A DNA stretch of 64,000 nt, taken from positions 3,342 through 67,341 of the forward strand of contig VXAZ01009671.1 in assembly GCA_013399875.1 (NCBI GenBank). The letters are read 5' to 3'. Every line of letters begins with the position of its first letter. The stretch's first letter is position 1. The notes under the pieces are model-generated. The model did no database searches. It had not been told where the DNA came from and was given only the letters and a program-made list of their open reading frames with translations. The translations under genes and the position numbers were made by a program. Below are positions 49,601 through 61,228 of this stretch, in pieces. This DNA comes from Gymnorhina tibicen (Eukaryota; Chordata; Aves; Passeriformes; Artamidae).

Positions 49601-52357
49601 ATGCTTCACCACATGCATGTGTTTATAGTTCCCTAGTCTTACAAACTTGCTTATTCTAGTGGAACATCAGGGAAAACAGCAGTTTAATTTAACATCTCTG
49701 TTTATCACAGACTTAGCTGTGTTACAAGACCTTTCCAATTTCAAACTGAGTGAAACAAATAAAACATAGGTGCCAGGTTCATTAGCATTTAATGAATAAC
49801 AAATTAACTTGCCTCTGCTAGTAATCTGAACTTGTCTTACTCCTGAGTTTTTCAATTATGTTATCTTCTTTCATGCAAATTAAAGGACTACACAAGCACA
49901 ATTAGATGTGGCAGCTACAAACATCTGGAAAAGAGCTCAACAAAATAAATTACAAAACCCTTCTTTACTCCAGCTGAGCATGTATCAATTCAGATAACTG
50001 GCAGCTCTCCTTAGCTTTTATCTATTGCAACCCAGACAGGAAATAGGCATTAAGTTTGTGTTTCTGAGTGAAAATAAGCTAGGACTTTTTTTTCCCCTCT
50101 TGCATTCCCTCTGCTTTCCCACTGCTTATGAATTCAGCTTCTTACTATTAAACTGATGCATAGCCTAGTTCCTCTGTTTGACCCAGATCTGCTCACTAGC
50201 ATCCATAAATATACAACCCTTTGCTGATCTTAATGAATTCTCTTTTTAAGACATTATTTTTCTAAAGATATTGAACATTTTTCTTGAATTTCAGTTATGT
50301 TTGCCTTTAACATCTCAAGCTCCTGCTCTTTTCCCTCAGCAGCCAGCTACAGAGGAGCAGAAAGCTACACCATAGGGAAGCTTTAAACTTGGACTCTTTT
50401 CCATCACAAAAATAATTTAATTGCATTTTTCTCTAAAACCTTTTCCTATCTGTTCGGAGGCATACTGTTGCATAATTTTGGCTGTCATTTTTGAATGATG
50501 TTTTAATTATAAATGTCATGTTCCAAAATGTTTCCTTATTCTTAAGAAGCCAGTGACTATTCTTTACATTTAACTCCTTCTAATACAAGAAGAAAACAAA
50601 ATGTCTTGAATTAACAGTAAGTATTTCTTCAAAATGACAGTTTCCAAACATTTTAATAATAAAATTCTCATTTAGATTTAATAGGAAACTTTGGCAAAAA
50701 ATTAAAGTAATTTAGTCAAAATTCACTGCTTTGCCAGGGGAGGTAAAGCATTTGAGTTTCCTTTGTTGAATCATGCTGCTCATAGATGGTGTTGTTTGGC
50801 ACCTCTGAGAAGCAGAGTATCCACTAACCTGAACCATTAAACACACTAAGGAGCCATGTATTGAACTGATGCTTCTTTTGTCTTTGTATTCCTTTCATAG
50901 ACAATTCTGCCTATGTGAGCAGAGCTCATGAAAATTTTGTGGGGCAAGGTTTACCTGACAATATTTAGCAGCTGGCACCTACAGAGACAGAGTTTTTATA
51001 CAGCCAGAGGAGAACAGTCCAAAGTGGAAACTCTGAAAAACACACCATGGACCTGCTCCCCAGCCACAGTTTTACTCCACAAAGCTCAGCCGTTGCACCC
51101 CATGACTAATGAAGGCACAGTTGATAAAACACTCCACCTGAGCAGAAAATGGGAGATCTTAAAATGTGTTAGTAAGAACAAGGTAGAATAATTCACAGAC
51201 TCCAGTGTGGGTGAAACAATTAGAAAACAAAACAATGGCCGTGAAGTTTCTGGCACACAAGAGGATCAAAAAGGTGTGCTTTGGCAGTTCCATGTTGTTG
51301 TAACACAGTATACCTCTACTTTGGGGTTAAAAATTAGAATAATCTATCCAACAGCAGCAGACCCCAAGAAACTACCCTCCATGTGCCACCTATTTCAAAG
51401 TAAACTTTGTCTTGAAAAGGCGGCAAAAATACTTTTGACAGTGCAAAAATTATGCCCAGATACCCTAAAAATCAGTTGGGTTCTTACCATATTCTCTCAA
51501 GGAGACTGGTGATTATTTCTATGCTCTTCTGATAGTGAGATCTGCAAAGAAGCTGACCATATGTCCAGCAGTTCTTCGTAATTTTAGGGGATTAATTAGA
51601 CTTCCACAGACAAGTAACTTTAGAAGCAAAAGTCAAGATATTTGGTATCTGGAGTTTAACTGTTTAATATCAAGGCAGTGCTGACCCTCTCCCGAGGCCT
51701 TAATATAGGCCACAGATGAAATTAATGTCTCAGAGAACACTAGTGGCCCCTTCCTGCAGCCTGGAAATCAAGCAAAATTAATAAGTTTCTTTTGTAAGTG
51801 CCTGGAGTATGTTCTAGGTAGGTCAATGACAGACACTGACAGAGCAAGGAAAGCAGGTTGATTCAACATGGAATTAATCTTTAAAAGCAGGGGAAAAGGA
51901 AGCCTTTTCCTTTCCAGGCACCACTTGTCAGCAGCAGTCATTGGTATAACCAGGGGTAACCAGGCCATAAAGAAGCTGTGACTTCTTTGGGGAAGCATTT
52001 TTTCCGACAATCTGCTCAGCAGTTTACGTCTGCCTTGTACTTAAATACACATTTCGGGCAGTGCTACATCCGTTATCATTTCTAAGCCAGTATGGAAAGT
52101 GATTTCACAGCGGGAAGAAAACTGTAGAATCTGCAATCCAGTGCAGCAGCACACTGAGCTGTTGGTTTGTTTTTTGGGTTTTTTTTCCCCTGTAATATCT
52201 CATTTCCTTTCATGCTCTAAGGTTCAACAAGAACAGATGTGAGATGTTGTGATCACTGCTTTTTCTGCAAGGAGAATAGTTTAATGGTTCTGTATTGCAG
52301 GCAACAGCTTCCCACGCTTGTTTCTCTGATCTTATCAAGGTTGCAAACTATCTAAGC
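46666..52357. other. Unique DNA, no gene seen
   Basis: Just right of the LTR, 46,700-46,930 is GC-richer than average and contains a CTCF-like site (see findings); I cannot say whether this is older mobile DNA. A (TC)n stretch lies at about 48,295-48,309. The rest is AT-rich. Open frames at 49,365-49,659 and 50,928-51,512 have no recognised domain and no paired splice sites. Confidence 0.45.
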
Positions 52358-52373
52358 AAAAAAAAAAAAAAAA
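52358..52373 (+). repeat. A-homopolymer (16 A)
   Basis: Sixteen A in a row. No retropseudogene body is recognisable upstream and no target duplication is evident, so I take it as a slippage tract rather than a processed-copy tail. Confidence 0.85.
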
Positions 52374-52650
52374 GGCATTTTGATGTTTACAGCCTTCTTT
52401 ACAGTTTTTTGTTTTACACTGATTAGCACAAGCAGCAAGTTTTTATCTTGATTTTTAAGTGTAAATGGGAGCATTGGTAGCATAGGAAACCATGGGCAGA
52501 GAAGTAAGCTTTGGAACTTTTTAATATTAATAAAGAAGCCTGCAAAAAGTTGGAGGCACACAGGATGTAAAAGATTTAAAGTACATTTCATATGAGGACA
52601 ATAACAAAACCCCTCCAAAACGAAGAGAATAAATTAAAACAAAGCATGGT

Positions 52651-52685
52651 GTGTGGGTGTGGGTGTGGGTGTCTGTGAGGGGGTG
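52651..52685 (+). repeat. GGGTGT hexamer repeat, G-quadruplex-like
   Basis: Three GGG runs (52,655, 52,661 and 52,667) are separated by TGT, then a GGGGG run follows at 52,679 after a 9-base gap. Four G-runs allow an intramolecular G-quadruplex with two tight loops and one long loop. The Thr-His run encoded on the opposite strand is only a by-product. Confidence 0.75.
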
Positions 52686-55600
52686 TTTTTTTAACCTGAG
52701 ACTGTAAGGAATCTCTGAAAAGGGAACACAGAGGCATGACACATAACCAGTCAGAACTTTCCTGGCATAATTCACATCAGTTGTGCTGTTTATTGGGTTT
52801 CAGAGAGTGAGCACCAGCTCCCAGCACATGGGACATTCACCCATGTGTTTGCTAGGAGTTACACGTCCTAGCCCACCTTCAGAGACTTATGGTTCAGTAT
52901 TAACATCTCTGGCCCTGCCAACTTCCACAGGCAGTACCCACCACCTTAAAAATGTGCTCATAACAATATTAGCTTGAATGTGGACCCCTTGCATTGTGTC
53001 TCATTTTATGTGGAAAAGCACAAAATCTCAAATCTAGACTTGCATGTTGCACGCCAACTTAAAAGTTCATTTAATTGAACTTAGGGTATATGGATGCAAA
53101 CAGCAGCTGTGCACTAACTGAGAGCCCAATGCAGGTTAAATTTCTGTGTCCACTGAGGGCAGAAACAAAGATTTCATTGATCGTAACTCTGTGCAGAAAA
53201 CATCAAATCTGGGAGGGCAAGGTTCCTCCTCAGTGCCTCATTTCAGAGCTAAATTGGGTCAGTGACAGTCAGTCAAATACAAAATACAAGAGCAGAATAC
53301 CCTTGGATTTTTTGCCCTCTTCCTACTGATGGTTTGTATCACATGTACCTGATAATGGCTCTGCTCATTCCGAAGCTGTTATCCTGTTATCTGCATAAAG
53401 GAATCACATCTACGTGACTGTCTGCTTGATTTTTAAATGTATTTGTCATTCTCAATAATCAGAAGAAAATTATGAATTATAAAATGTTTCTAACAGCATA
53501 TTTCAGTTTCAATTTAGTTGATCGTGTTGATTTAGTTTTAATTCAGTGCAGTTGAAGTTACATTTCAGATTTCGTCTCAGTGACTGAAGTCACACTATTT
53601 CTGCTCTGATTGCCCATCCCTATTCTCTACCATGGCTCTATGCTTTTAATACATTCTTTTTCTTTTGTCACATTGATTTACAGCTTACTTTGGGAAATGC
53701 TCACACTTCAACATTTTGATTAAATTATGAGGTCGATTCAGATATATTCCTCACCTAGAAATTCTCTTGGCTTCAGTAGGAATTTGCATGAGCAAAGAAT
53801 GCGAAAGTACACCACGTTCATAACCAACACAAAGAAAAATATCACAGCTCTTTTACTGGGCACTTCCCTGATTTTCACCCTATGCCAATAGAATAAATTG
53901 ATGGGAATTATTATTTTTTACCAGTTCACCTAAATTCTATTAAGTGCAACCTTGCATATTTGAATAGTTTCATTAACTATTTTGGGGAAGATCATACAAA
54001 TATATTTGTTTCTTCGGAATTCTAATCTTGGGGTTGTCTTTCCTGTTTTACTGTTTTGCACAACTGTTTAGAATTATGATGCATTTCATTCTGCTTTTCA
54101 ATTCATGTCATCTCTTGGTTCTTTCTGTGCTCTTTTGAGAAACATTTCTTCACTTCTATACTTTTGAGTTTTGTATACATCAAATTTGGTTTGTATGTAC
54201 ATTCCTGGTGCTCCATCACTTAGCCTTGAGTTTGATGGAGCTTAGTTTTCCTTGAAGACAGATAATATGCAGTCATTCAGCTAACAATCAGCAAGAGAAT
54301 TAAAGGCAAGAATACCTGAAAACTTGTATGTAAATAAATGGAATAATTGACATCTCATAGGTACACTTTAGTTTTGCTTTCTCTGACATTTTTCTGGTTC
54401 AAAATCTCTCCTTGTCACTTGCACGCTCTAGAGATTTTACATTTGTGTGAGCAGATGTGGATATTTGTGCATGCAAAGGGGAAAAGTGGGAATATAGTGG
54501 TCTCTGCATCCATATTATCCAGCCAACACGGCCAACAATTACAGTACAACATTTCACAGAGGTTTTGGCTGTTACCATGAAGTTTGTACATAAATGGGAA
54601 CGGAGAGGGAATGGTGAGGGTCAAGCTTCAAAAAGTTCTTCTCAAATACAACTCAATTTCCTTCAGTGATGTAAATTACTCTGGAAGGGCATGCTTACCA
54701 AATCATTTTCTCCACCAAGGGATTACATCAGTTTGGGGGATAACAGCACATACAGAACTCTTCTATTTATTCTTCTAAAGGTAGTTATACAGGAAAGGAC
54801 TTAAAGGAGGTTGGCTTAAGAACTCATTTTAAAAAATAATTTTAAAACAATATTAACTATCAAATATAGATAAAGTACTTCTCTTAAAAGTCGTGTGTTT
54901 TCTAGATTTTCTGCATACCAAAAGCACTTTTGTGCACACTGAAAGCATTGTATCCAAAGAGACGCTGGCAGTTTGTCTCCATTCCTTATAAAAAGAAAGA
55001 TTTAAAAATTCAGTTGGCTATGAGCACCATCATTCTGATGAGCAGAATTCAGCTTTGAGGTAGAAATTCCGCAAATATTTGTGCAACTTATCTGTTTTCT
55101 TCTTTTATTTTATCTTTCTATAAAGAATTTAATTCTATTTTCTATTTTTCTACACAATTCCATTGAAAATACTCTGTAATATATCAGCAAAAGCCTCAGA
55201 AACAGACATAGAGATTTTAATCACAAAGCCTTAAGAATTATTCCTTAAAAAACCATTTCAAAACAGAATGGTATTTTTTTCATTTAAAAAAAACCAACAA
55301 AACAGTAAAGCCTATTACGTTCCTCTCCTTTCTTTCATCCATTGTACTAGCTCACTCAGGGAGAGGTTCACTCAGGGAATTAAGAAAGTGTAAAGTTCTG
55401 ATGGGAAAGGACCAGACGCAGCTTCTTAGTATGACTTAGAAGCTTGTGGTTTGGTGAACAAAGTAGCACCACGTACCACAGCCCAACCCTCCAAGTTGCT
55501 CAGTGCTCATTTTGAAGAGGTTTGAAGAGATTTGTTCTTCTCTTCCAATTGTTTCAAAATTTATTTCCTTATTCATTCCATGCTGATGAAAGGCTCTGAA

Positions 55601-57840
55601 AAGCAACAGCAGTAAAATGCTTCTAAAACACTCACAGGGTTTTATACATAAACAGCTGGAAAATGAGCTAAATGGAGACTTGCACATGCACTCTGCAGAG
55701 ACTGAAATTTTAAAGTGACAACTGATGCAGTTCAGGGAAAACAGGAAAGTAGCCTTGAATAATGGAATTAGATGAGATACAGTCAAACCTCTCATTCAAT
55801 TTCTATCTTTAAATCACTAAAATTATTTCTATTAGTAATAGTATAGGAAGTCATATGCTGTTTCAGCTATCCATTCATATTTAATTAAACTTATAAAGTA
55901 TAAGTCCCAAGTTATCATTTTTGCCTTTTTGATTCACGCTATGGTTCATTTATTTTAATGCCTTTGGCAGTTTTGCCAGTTAATAATGGAAGAGGTAATT
56001 TTGTTAGGAAGTGCTCCTTGCTTTTCTGTCCTATGTATGTATTTATTTAGTTCGCAGTGAAGGGAATTTTCAAATTTCAGAAGGGCTACCAGTTGGCAGA
56101 GCCATTGCCAGCTCTGGGTTGTAGCAGACAGTGAGGCTCAGAACTCATGATGTCAAACACAGGGAGACAGTTTTCAGATCGGTGGATTTGGGTGTCTGTG
56201 TGCTGATCCTTGATTTGTTTGCTAAAATGTGCTTCTGCAACTGATGTGCCATAACCCATCAACATCTGCAGGGAAGTTCTCTCTAGCAAGGCACCATTCC
56301 TGTAGGATCTGCAGTCAGCAAGTGAAGCTCACTCATGCTCTCTGCTCATGAAATACATTTTTTCCCCCCTGGGGGTTTCTAAAACAATGCATTTCTAAAC
56401 CAATACCCTTAATAGCAAGATGCAGCAAAAGTAATGTTTTTCTTGTTTTTTTTTCCCAGACAAACTAAATCAACGTTCATCAGAAAAAATATCGTGCTAC
56501 CACAAATACCCCTCACAGACATTTTTTCGAGGACAGGACCAAGGGAGGGAGAGGAGGAAACAAACAGCCACTATTTTAATTGACTACATAATGCCTTCTT
56601 GGTAGCAGGAGATACGTTGGGAGAAATCCCACAAATACATTCAACACCTAGAAGATAATATGGGCCACCTGGCTTCCCACATACAAGAAAGAGGGCCCAC
56701 ACTGATAACTTTAGCAGCCAAATCAGAACTTCCTGCTGTCCTTCCTGTTACTATAAAATAGGATTTATATGGCCAAGTAATGTGTCTAGTAGGTACATTT
56801 CCTCAGCAATATCAATAAAACCACAACTTTAGTTGCATTCCAGAGAGGCCTCTGATTGTGCTTAGTGGCCATTTCTCATTTCCGTCTTTGGACATCCATG
56901 CTTCAACACGTGACTGTAACATACCAGTAAAGAATATTGAAAAATTCATCGTAACACTTCTCACTTGGCAATAAATCTGAATAAACTGATACAAGGTAGA
57001 AATTCTTATAGTTGGAAGACCTGAGGATAAATTGTCTTTCCCTGGATTCTGCTCTGTGTTATTCAGGAGTTCTGATACCTAATGATTGTTTTCCTAAGGC
57101 TTTCAGTTAAAACTGATATTGTGCCTTATTGGCATTTAAATAATAAAAAAGAAAAATTGTTTTGACACATCAAGCCTATGTTTTCCTTTCACCAAAACAT
57201 TCAGGAACACTAAATATTAGAAAATAATCCAGCAGCAAAGTGCACGTATGGAACGATCACTGGTGCCTACCCACGCTTCACTTTTCCTTTAATGATGTAT
57301 CTATAAAACTATTCATTAAAATTTTTTTATTTTCCTACTTTCTATCAAGCACAATGGCTTTTGAATGTCTTTCCATCTCCAACAGACACAGTGGGATCTC
57401 CCACACCTGAACCTTTGATTTGGACAAAACATTTATACCTCTGCCAGCGGCATTTGAACCACAGCCACCATCAATCGCGTCCTACGGTACCAACATGAGG
57501 AACAGCAAAAGGCTTGGGGAAGCTGACAAGAGAGAATTGCTGCAGAAGGTAATTATACAGACTGCTGTATATGGATTTCTTACAGGAAGAGATCAGATAC
57601 TCTCCACGCTCTGTGATGGGCTTACACACAATTACCTGCATATCCACTGGCACCCATTGTGGAGCCTGGAATAGGAATGACACCACCAGAGAGCTCTGAC
57701 GGCTGAGGAGATCCAGGAGATCCTAATGCTTTGTATTTGCAAACAAATAACATGTGCAGCCAATGCAAAAACTTGAAGCACCTTTAAATCCCTTTAAGAT
57801 GCCAGGCCCCTGTCTCTGTGCAATCACAGCATCCATGTAA
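52686..57840. other. Unique AT-rich DNA, no gene seen
   Basis: No supported gene. The 119-codon minus frame at 55,436-55,795 has no recognised domain. The 84-codon plus frame at 57,420-57,674 is mirrored by an overlapping minus-strand frame. T- and C-runs lie near 56,360-56,370 and 56,448-56,456. Confidence 0.5.
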
Positions 57841-59530
57841 ATGCCTCGTGCACAATTCAGGGGCACGCACAAACAGCGACAGCGCGGCGCCAACCCCCAG
57901 CATGGCTTTGAGTGTTACAGACCAATTCAAAGGCAGCTCTCACTCCAGCTTTCCAACCCATGGCCTTTGACTGCTTTTAGAGGCGAACTTCGGGATTTAT
58001 CTAACATACTGTTGGAACACCCACAGACAATCTAACTTTCTTGGAATGTATTAGTCTATGCTGCTGCTATAAAGGCTCCAAATTAAAGTCCCCACAGGGA
58101 TTTTTAACTGCCATACTGAAATGTACAAGGGATTTTTTTTTCCCTAGCAACAGTGACTACAATAATGACTGTTGAATTTGATTTTGATAATGACAGATGT
58201 TACAAAGACAAAATAGGAATGTTTAATGAGATTTTGGGTGCCATATCCCAATTTCATATACTTAATGTATTTTGAAATTTGTTAGCAATAAAACTGTTTC
58301 CCGCAACATAAAATACAGCTTTTCTTATTATACTAAATAAATTTTCTGTGTGGCATCAGATTCTGTCTATAAGTTGCTCCAATTCAGAGTCTTTTAATTG
58401 AAGCATTGCAAAAAAATCTTTAACTTCTTGTGGTGATATATAATCCTAATACATGGAGAAGCAGATGAATATAAGATCAGAAGAAGGGAATTTATACAAA
58501 TCCCTAGCTAGGTACAATTTGTTCTCTCTCTGCTGCTATTTTATGTGTGGTTATAGAAATGTGGTTGAATAAAATGACAAAGCATTCTATTTTGATACAA
58601 TGATGGATAAAAACACTTCTTTTTTTTTTACTTAAAAGTGCAATTTCCTTTTTCAAAAAAGTGCAACACCTACATGGTGTAGGAAGAGAGATTACAAAGT
58701 TCCAAAAAGAAGAATACTGAACAGACTGAATAAAATAATCAAATAAATAATTAAGTCATTTTGGATTCTGATTCTATTTAGAAATATAACAATAGAGATA
58801 TGGGAAGCAAGGCTATTTATTTTTTTTAATAGTTGAGTTCCTTTAAAAACCTGTTCCTTACCTTCTACCCCTCCTTGTCCATTGCCATATCTTTTACTAG
58901 AATTAAAATACTCTGATTTACAAGGATTTTCAGAAACTCTCTTCATGTAATAGGTTTTGGAAGTTACTGAAACAGGCAGCATGTCTGAATGCTCCCAAAA
59001 GTATTCACAAATTCGTAAAGCAAATGCTGAAGGTTCCATGTGGGTTTTAATTACAATATATTATTGGATTTCTACAGAATTTAATTTGCCATATCCCACC
59101 CAAACTCTGCTATCTATATCTTCAGAACACGGCTCACTTCTATCTGCCAAGAAGGGATGTCCGAGTCACCCCAGGGGCACAGATGTCACCCCTCAAATGT
59201 AGTGAGTTGCACTCAAAAACAGAAGTGGGAGTGCTTACACGTACACGCACAGAACTGATACACAGGAATGAGAAGTTAGCAACTCTAAAGACCCTCATGT
59301 TGCTTTTGAACACTGAATTTACTCCACTCTTTTTGAATCTGTAAGTTTCTAGCTGAAGCAAGCTATCTGTTGTGTTTCTCTCCCGAAATGGCAGCAGTGA
59401 AATATTTTTTAAAAGAGTATTTTTAAAAACAATTGCAGAGTTCTATCCGTGGCCTCAAGTGATATTTTCACTACACAGCAGCTACAGCATACAACACAGA
59501 GAGTAAGATGAGATGGCAAACTAATGGCAG
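57841..59530. other. Unique DNA with a small CpG cluster, no gene seen
   Basis: Bases 57,841-57,900 carry six CpGs in 60 bases, far above the surroundings, but the cluster is too short to be a CpG island and no promoter motif or exon adjoins it. The rest is AT-rich, with a T-run near 58,620-58,630. The 115-codon minus frame at 58,692-59,039 is unrecognised. Confidence 0.45.
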
Positions 59531-59920
59531 CCATTTGAGTACCCTCTAAATTATTAATAAATTAGATCTATGGAAACCATTTAGAATGTCTCATTAAGCC
59601 GATTAACTCCCTATTTCATGAGCAAACATTGGGTGTTCTAAAAGAATGGAAGGTAGGACCTAGTAGATAAATAACCATTATTAGAAGAGCTGGGATTTTT
59701 TTTGGTACAATTGCCAAGCTAGAGAGAAAATCTTACTTGAAAGTCTCAGGGAGGACTTTCAAAAATTGGTGTGACGGAAAATTAACATGAGCTATTAAAA
59801 AAAAAAAGGATAATCTGATTACATAAAAAGTGTTTGTGACAATGGAGCTAATAAAGCACACTATCTAATTTGTACAGGCCATAAAATACAGCAGCTGTAA
59901 ATTAAAGCTACAGGTATATC
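59531..59920. other. Candidate conserved noncoding element
   Basis: Dense in homeodomain-type cores: CTAAATTATTAATAAATTAG near 59,546, GATTAACTC near 59,602, TAATCTGATTACAT near 59,812 and GTAAATTAAAGC near 59,897. The sequence is AT-rich yet not repetitive and lacks coding potential. By eye it resembles developmental enhancers; there is no alignment to prove it. Confidence 0.32.
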
Positions 59921-60179
59921 TCTGGTTCTGCTGAGGATTTAGTAACTGGGCTTAGGCACAGCGGATTAAAGTGTAGCCCCCTCAGGAATAAACCCGCTGC
60001 ATCCAAATTGGGAGGAGTACTGACGAGAGGGGATGCTTCACATGGCATTTCATCATTTGTGTCTGCCTGTGTAATTTCAGCATTCTTACAGTAGTGTTTA
60101 TTGCATTTTAATTGATTAAAGAAATAAATCTGACACACAAAAAATATATCTTTGAACATTTAATGAGACTTTCTAAACT

Positions 60180-60420
60180 ACTGTCGTCTCTTGTATCAAT
60201 TTAAATGTGGACTGGCTGAAGAGGAATTAGACATTTTATGCTATACTGGAATTGAATGAATGATGATTATTTGGTGATGTAAAATTAATGCATTTTAATC
60301 AGCTATTATTAGTGCATCCATTTGCATGCTATTCTTTTCCTCAAGTATTAAACGCAGAATAAAGATGCAGCAGATTAAAATTTTGCAAATAGTTAACAGT
60401 CTATTATAGAACATGTTTTC
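60180..60420. other. Candidate conserved noncoding element with POU octamer
   Basis: It contains a perfect ATTTGCAT octamer (60,320-60,327), the POU-factor site, within 45 bases of AAAATTAATGCATTTTAATC, which holds TAAT cores in both directions, and near ATGATGATTATTTGG. Closely packed POU and homeodomain sites in non-repetitive sequence are typical of neural enhancers. No coding potential. Function is inferred from composition only. Confidence 0.38.
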
Positions 60421-61061
60421 ATGTACACTTGGAAAATTTCAATAGTACAGCAGTTGATTTTCTCAGTGCAAAAAAGATGATTACAGGAGAACCTAGGAAG
60501 AACATTAGTGTCTGAATGCAGTCGTGTTCTGTGGCCCTATTGACTCAGCACCTTTTCCCAGGATAACTGGAATTCGCATTATATGTCCTTGACATGGTCC
60601 ACAAAAGCCCCTTAAAATCCTTTCAAAACCTGCATCATCATACTGGGGATGCTCTAAAGTGCTTTGCAGAGACCTAAAGCCTTGGAAACAACACATAACC
60701 AGTCTCATATCAAGGATGCTGATACCTAGATTATAAATCATGATCTTTCCTAGCAGTAAGAACTATTCTAAAAATTTGGAACACTTAGCAACATTTTTAA
60801 TAATTAGGTATTCAATTATTATAAAATTAGCCAATAAATGTCATATAATTGTATTCAACCTTGGTGTGTGTATATATGTAGTTTATTATAATATTCTAAT
60901 ATATTAGTATAAATATTTGCTATTTGTTAGCCTTTTAAGCCCCAGAAGGTAATATAAATTAATCTATTAGACATATAATTTTTCACTAATTTTTGTGTGA
61001 CCATACAGAGCTAGAGACGACCAAATGAAAGTAAGATCCCACTTAGCTATAAGGTAAGCTG
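60421..61061. other. Unique AT-rich DNA, no gene seen
   Basis: No gene. Bases 60,780-60,960 are very AT-rich, with TA-dinucleotide stretches. The 78-codon minus frame at 60,505-60,741 has no recognised domain. Confidence 0.5.
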
Positions 61062-61228
61062 TCCAAGTTGTCCAGGGAAATTGTGGAATCACCATTCCTG
61101 GAAGTGTTCAAATGTGTGCACGTGGCATTGGGGAAAATGGTTTAGTGTTGAACACAGTGGTGCTGGGTTAACAGTTGGACTTGAGCCTCCTAGAGGTCTT
61201 TTCCAACCTTAATGATTCTGGGAATCTC
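61062..61228 (+). mobile_element. CR1 LINE, 3' end fragment
   Basis: In order it shows 'TTGTGGAATCACCATTCCTGG', 'AAGTGTTCAAATGTGTGCACG', 'TGGCATTGGGG', 'ATGGTTTAGTGTTGAACACAG', 'TGGTGCTGGGTTAACAG', 'TTGGACTTGAGCCTCCTAGAG', 'GTCTTTTCCAACCTTAATGAT' and a terminal TTCTGGGAATC. This is the complete run of landmarks of an avian CR1 3' tail in the plus orientation, truncated at its 5' end. It is closer to the typical sequence than the copy at 7.9 kb, so probably younger. No open frame of the LINE remains. Confidence 0.9.
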
